5,182 nt of DNA from an uncultured Bacillota bacterium. GTDB taxonomy: Bacteria; Bacillota; Clostridia; Peptostreptococcales; Anaerovoracaceae. A program made the translations under genes and the position numbers. Positions 4,935 through 5,182 of this stretch are shown piece after piece (position 1 is the stretch's first letter; each line of letters begins with the position of its first letter). The stretch is taken from contig CABQMM010000122.1 in the NCBI GenBank assembly GCA_902465215.1, positions 1 to 5,182 of the forward strand. Reading direction: 5' to 3'. The notes under the pieces were generated by a model, which saw nothing but the letters and a program-made list of their open reading frames with translations, did no database searches and was not told where the DNA came from.

Positions 4935-5182
4935 TTATTCTGCTTTTTTCACCATACACTCTTTCTTGCAGAAACTCAGTGCATACTTTTTCACTTCGGG
5001 ATAGCCCTCCGTTACAAAAGGCTCTGCGTAATGCTGTTCTTCAATCTGTGCAAGTGCGCGGTCACAGACAGCTTCCATCTCTGCAATGCTGCCTGCTATT
5101 TTAAGTTCTAAAATAATCACGCGGCCTTTGCGTACCTGCACCGTTTGCATCACGATGTCGGGTCTTCCGTTTCCGCTCTCAC
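4935..5182 (-). CDS. C-terminal PD-(D/E)XK nuclease-like domain of an AAA-ATPase-like (DUF1703-type) protein, 5' end beyond window
   Basis: The frame is open to the right edge of the window, giving 81 residues before TAA at 4937-4935. The visible part begins ESGNGRPDIVMQTV and continues RKGRVIILELKIA, so the D of GRPDI and the E-x-K of LELK supply a PD-(D/E)XK nuclease-type core. It ends with the ALAQIEEQHYAEPFVTEGYPEVKKYALSF-type helix/strand pattern and a KKECMVKKAE tail. This is the standard C terminus of the roughly 500-600-residue proteins annotated as AAA-ATPase-like/DUF1703, which are often multicopy in Clostridia and Bacteroidetes and of unproven function. The start codon, the ATPase domain and the promoter lie outside the window. 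The internal GTG/ATG pair at 5153/5150 is not a real start, because the motif continues upstream of it. No terminator was found after the stop. The gene converges on the flagellin remnant. Confidence 0.85.
   Translation of the reverse strand, partial: ESGNGRPDIVMQTVQVRKGRVIILELKIAGSIAEMEAVCDRALAQIEEQHYAEPFVTEGYPEVKKYALSFCKKECMVKKAE

Noticed and set aside
1..5182. CRISPR arrays, tRNA or rRNA genes, insertion sequences
   Set aside because: No regularly spaced repeats, no cloverleaf or rRNA-like sequence, and no transposase motifs or terminal inverted repeats were seen.

Overview
The window looks like chromosomal DNA from a low-to-medium GC, flagellated anaerobic member of the Bacillota, most likely Clostridia and plausibly Lachnospiraceae. 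This rests on the style of the flagellin fragment, the AAGGAG-type ribosome binding sites, the TTGATA/TATAAT-type promoters and the PD-(D/E)XK protein tail at the right edge. No search could be run, so the taxonomic call is inference from family resemblance.

Layout. Positions 1-3322 hold four minus-strand genes, read right to left: a FeoB-type membrane protein without its GTPase domain (2030-3322), an EamA/DMT-family permease with its own promoter (1053-1937), a small J-like protein with a C-terminal membrane anchor (560-961), and the N-terminal half of methylthioribose-1-phosphate isomerase MtnA (1-486, cut by the window edge). A 110-bp divergent intergenic region with a near-consensus plus-strand promoter separates the FeoB-like gene from a PhzF-family gene (3433-4362), which ends at a clear intrinsic terminator. 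There is no obvious common pathway. MtnA belongs to methylthioadenosine/5-deoxy-sugar salvage, the FeoB-like protein probably handles a metal ion or another small solute, and the DMT and PhzF proteins have unknown substrates.

The most interesting stretch is 4479-4780, a broken flagellin locus. It carries a sigma-28-like -10 element, then a short leader with two hairpins that each expose GGA in the loop, one of them with a near-perfect CsrA-binding consensus. It then carries a fragment of flagellin coding sequence lacking the start codon and about the first 60 residues, with a further in-frame internal deletion of about 21 residues and no recognisable 3' half. The regulatory leader is better preserved than the gene it served. 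In other flagellated Bacillota, CsrA (with FliW) represses flagellin translation by binding such sites, so this remnant could be mere debris or a leftover CsrA-binding RNA.

Positions 4781-4934 hold nothing I can recognise. The right edge (4935-5182, minus strand) is the C-terminal PD-(D/E)XK nuclease-like part of an AAA-ATPase-like/DUF1703-type protein that converges on the flagellin remnant.
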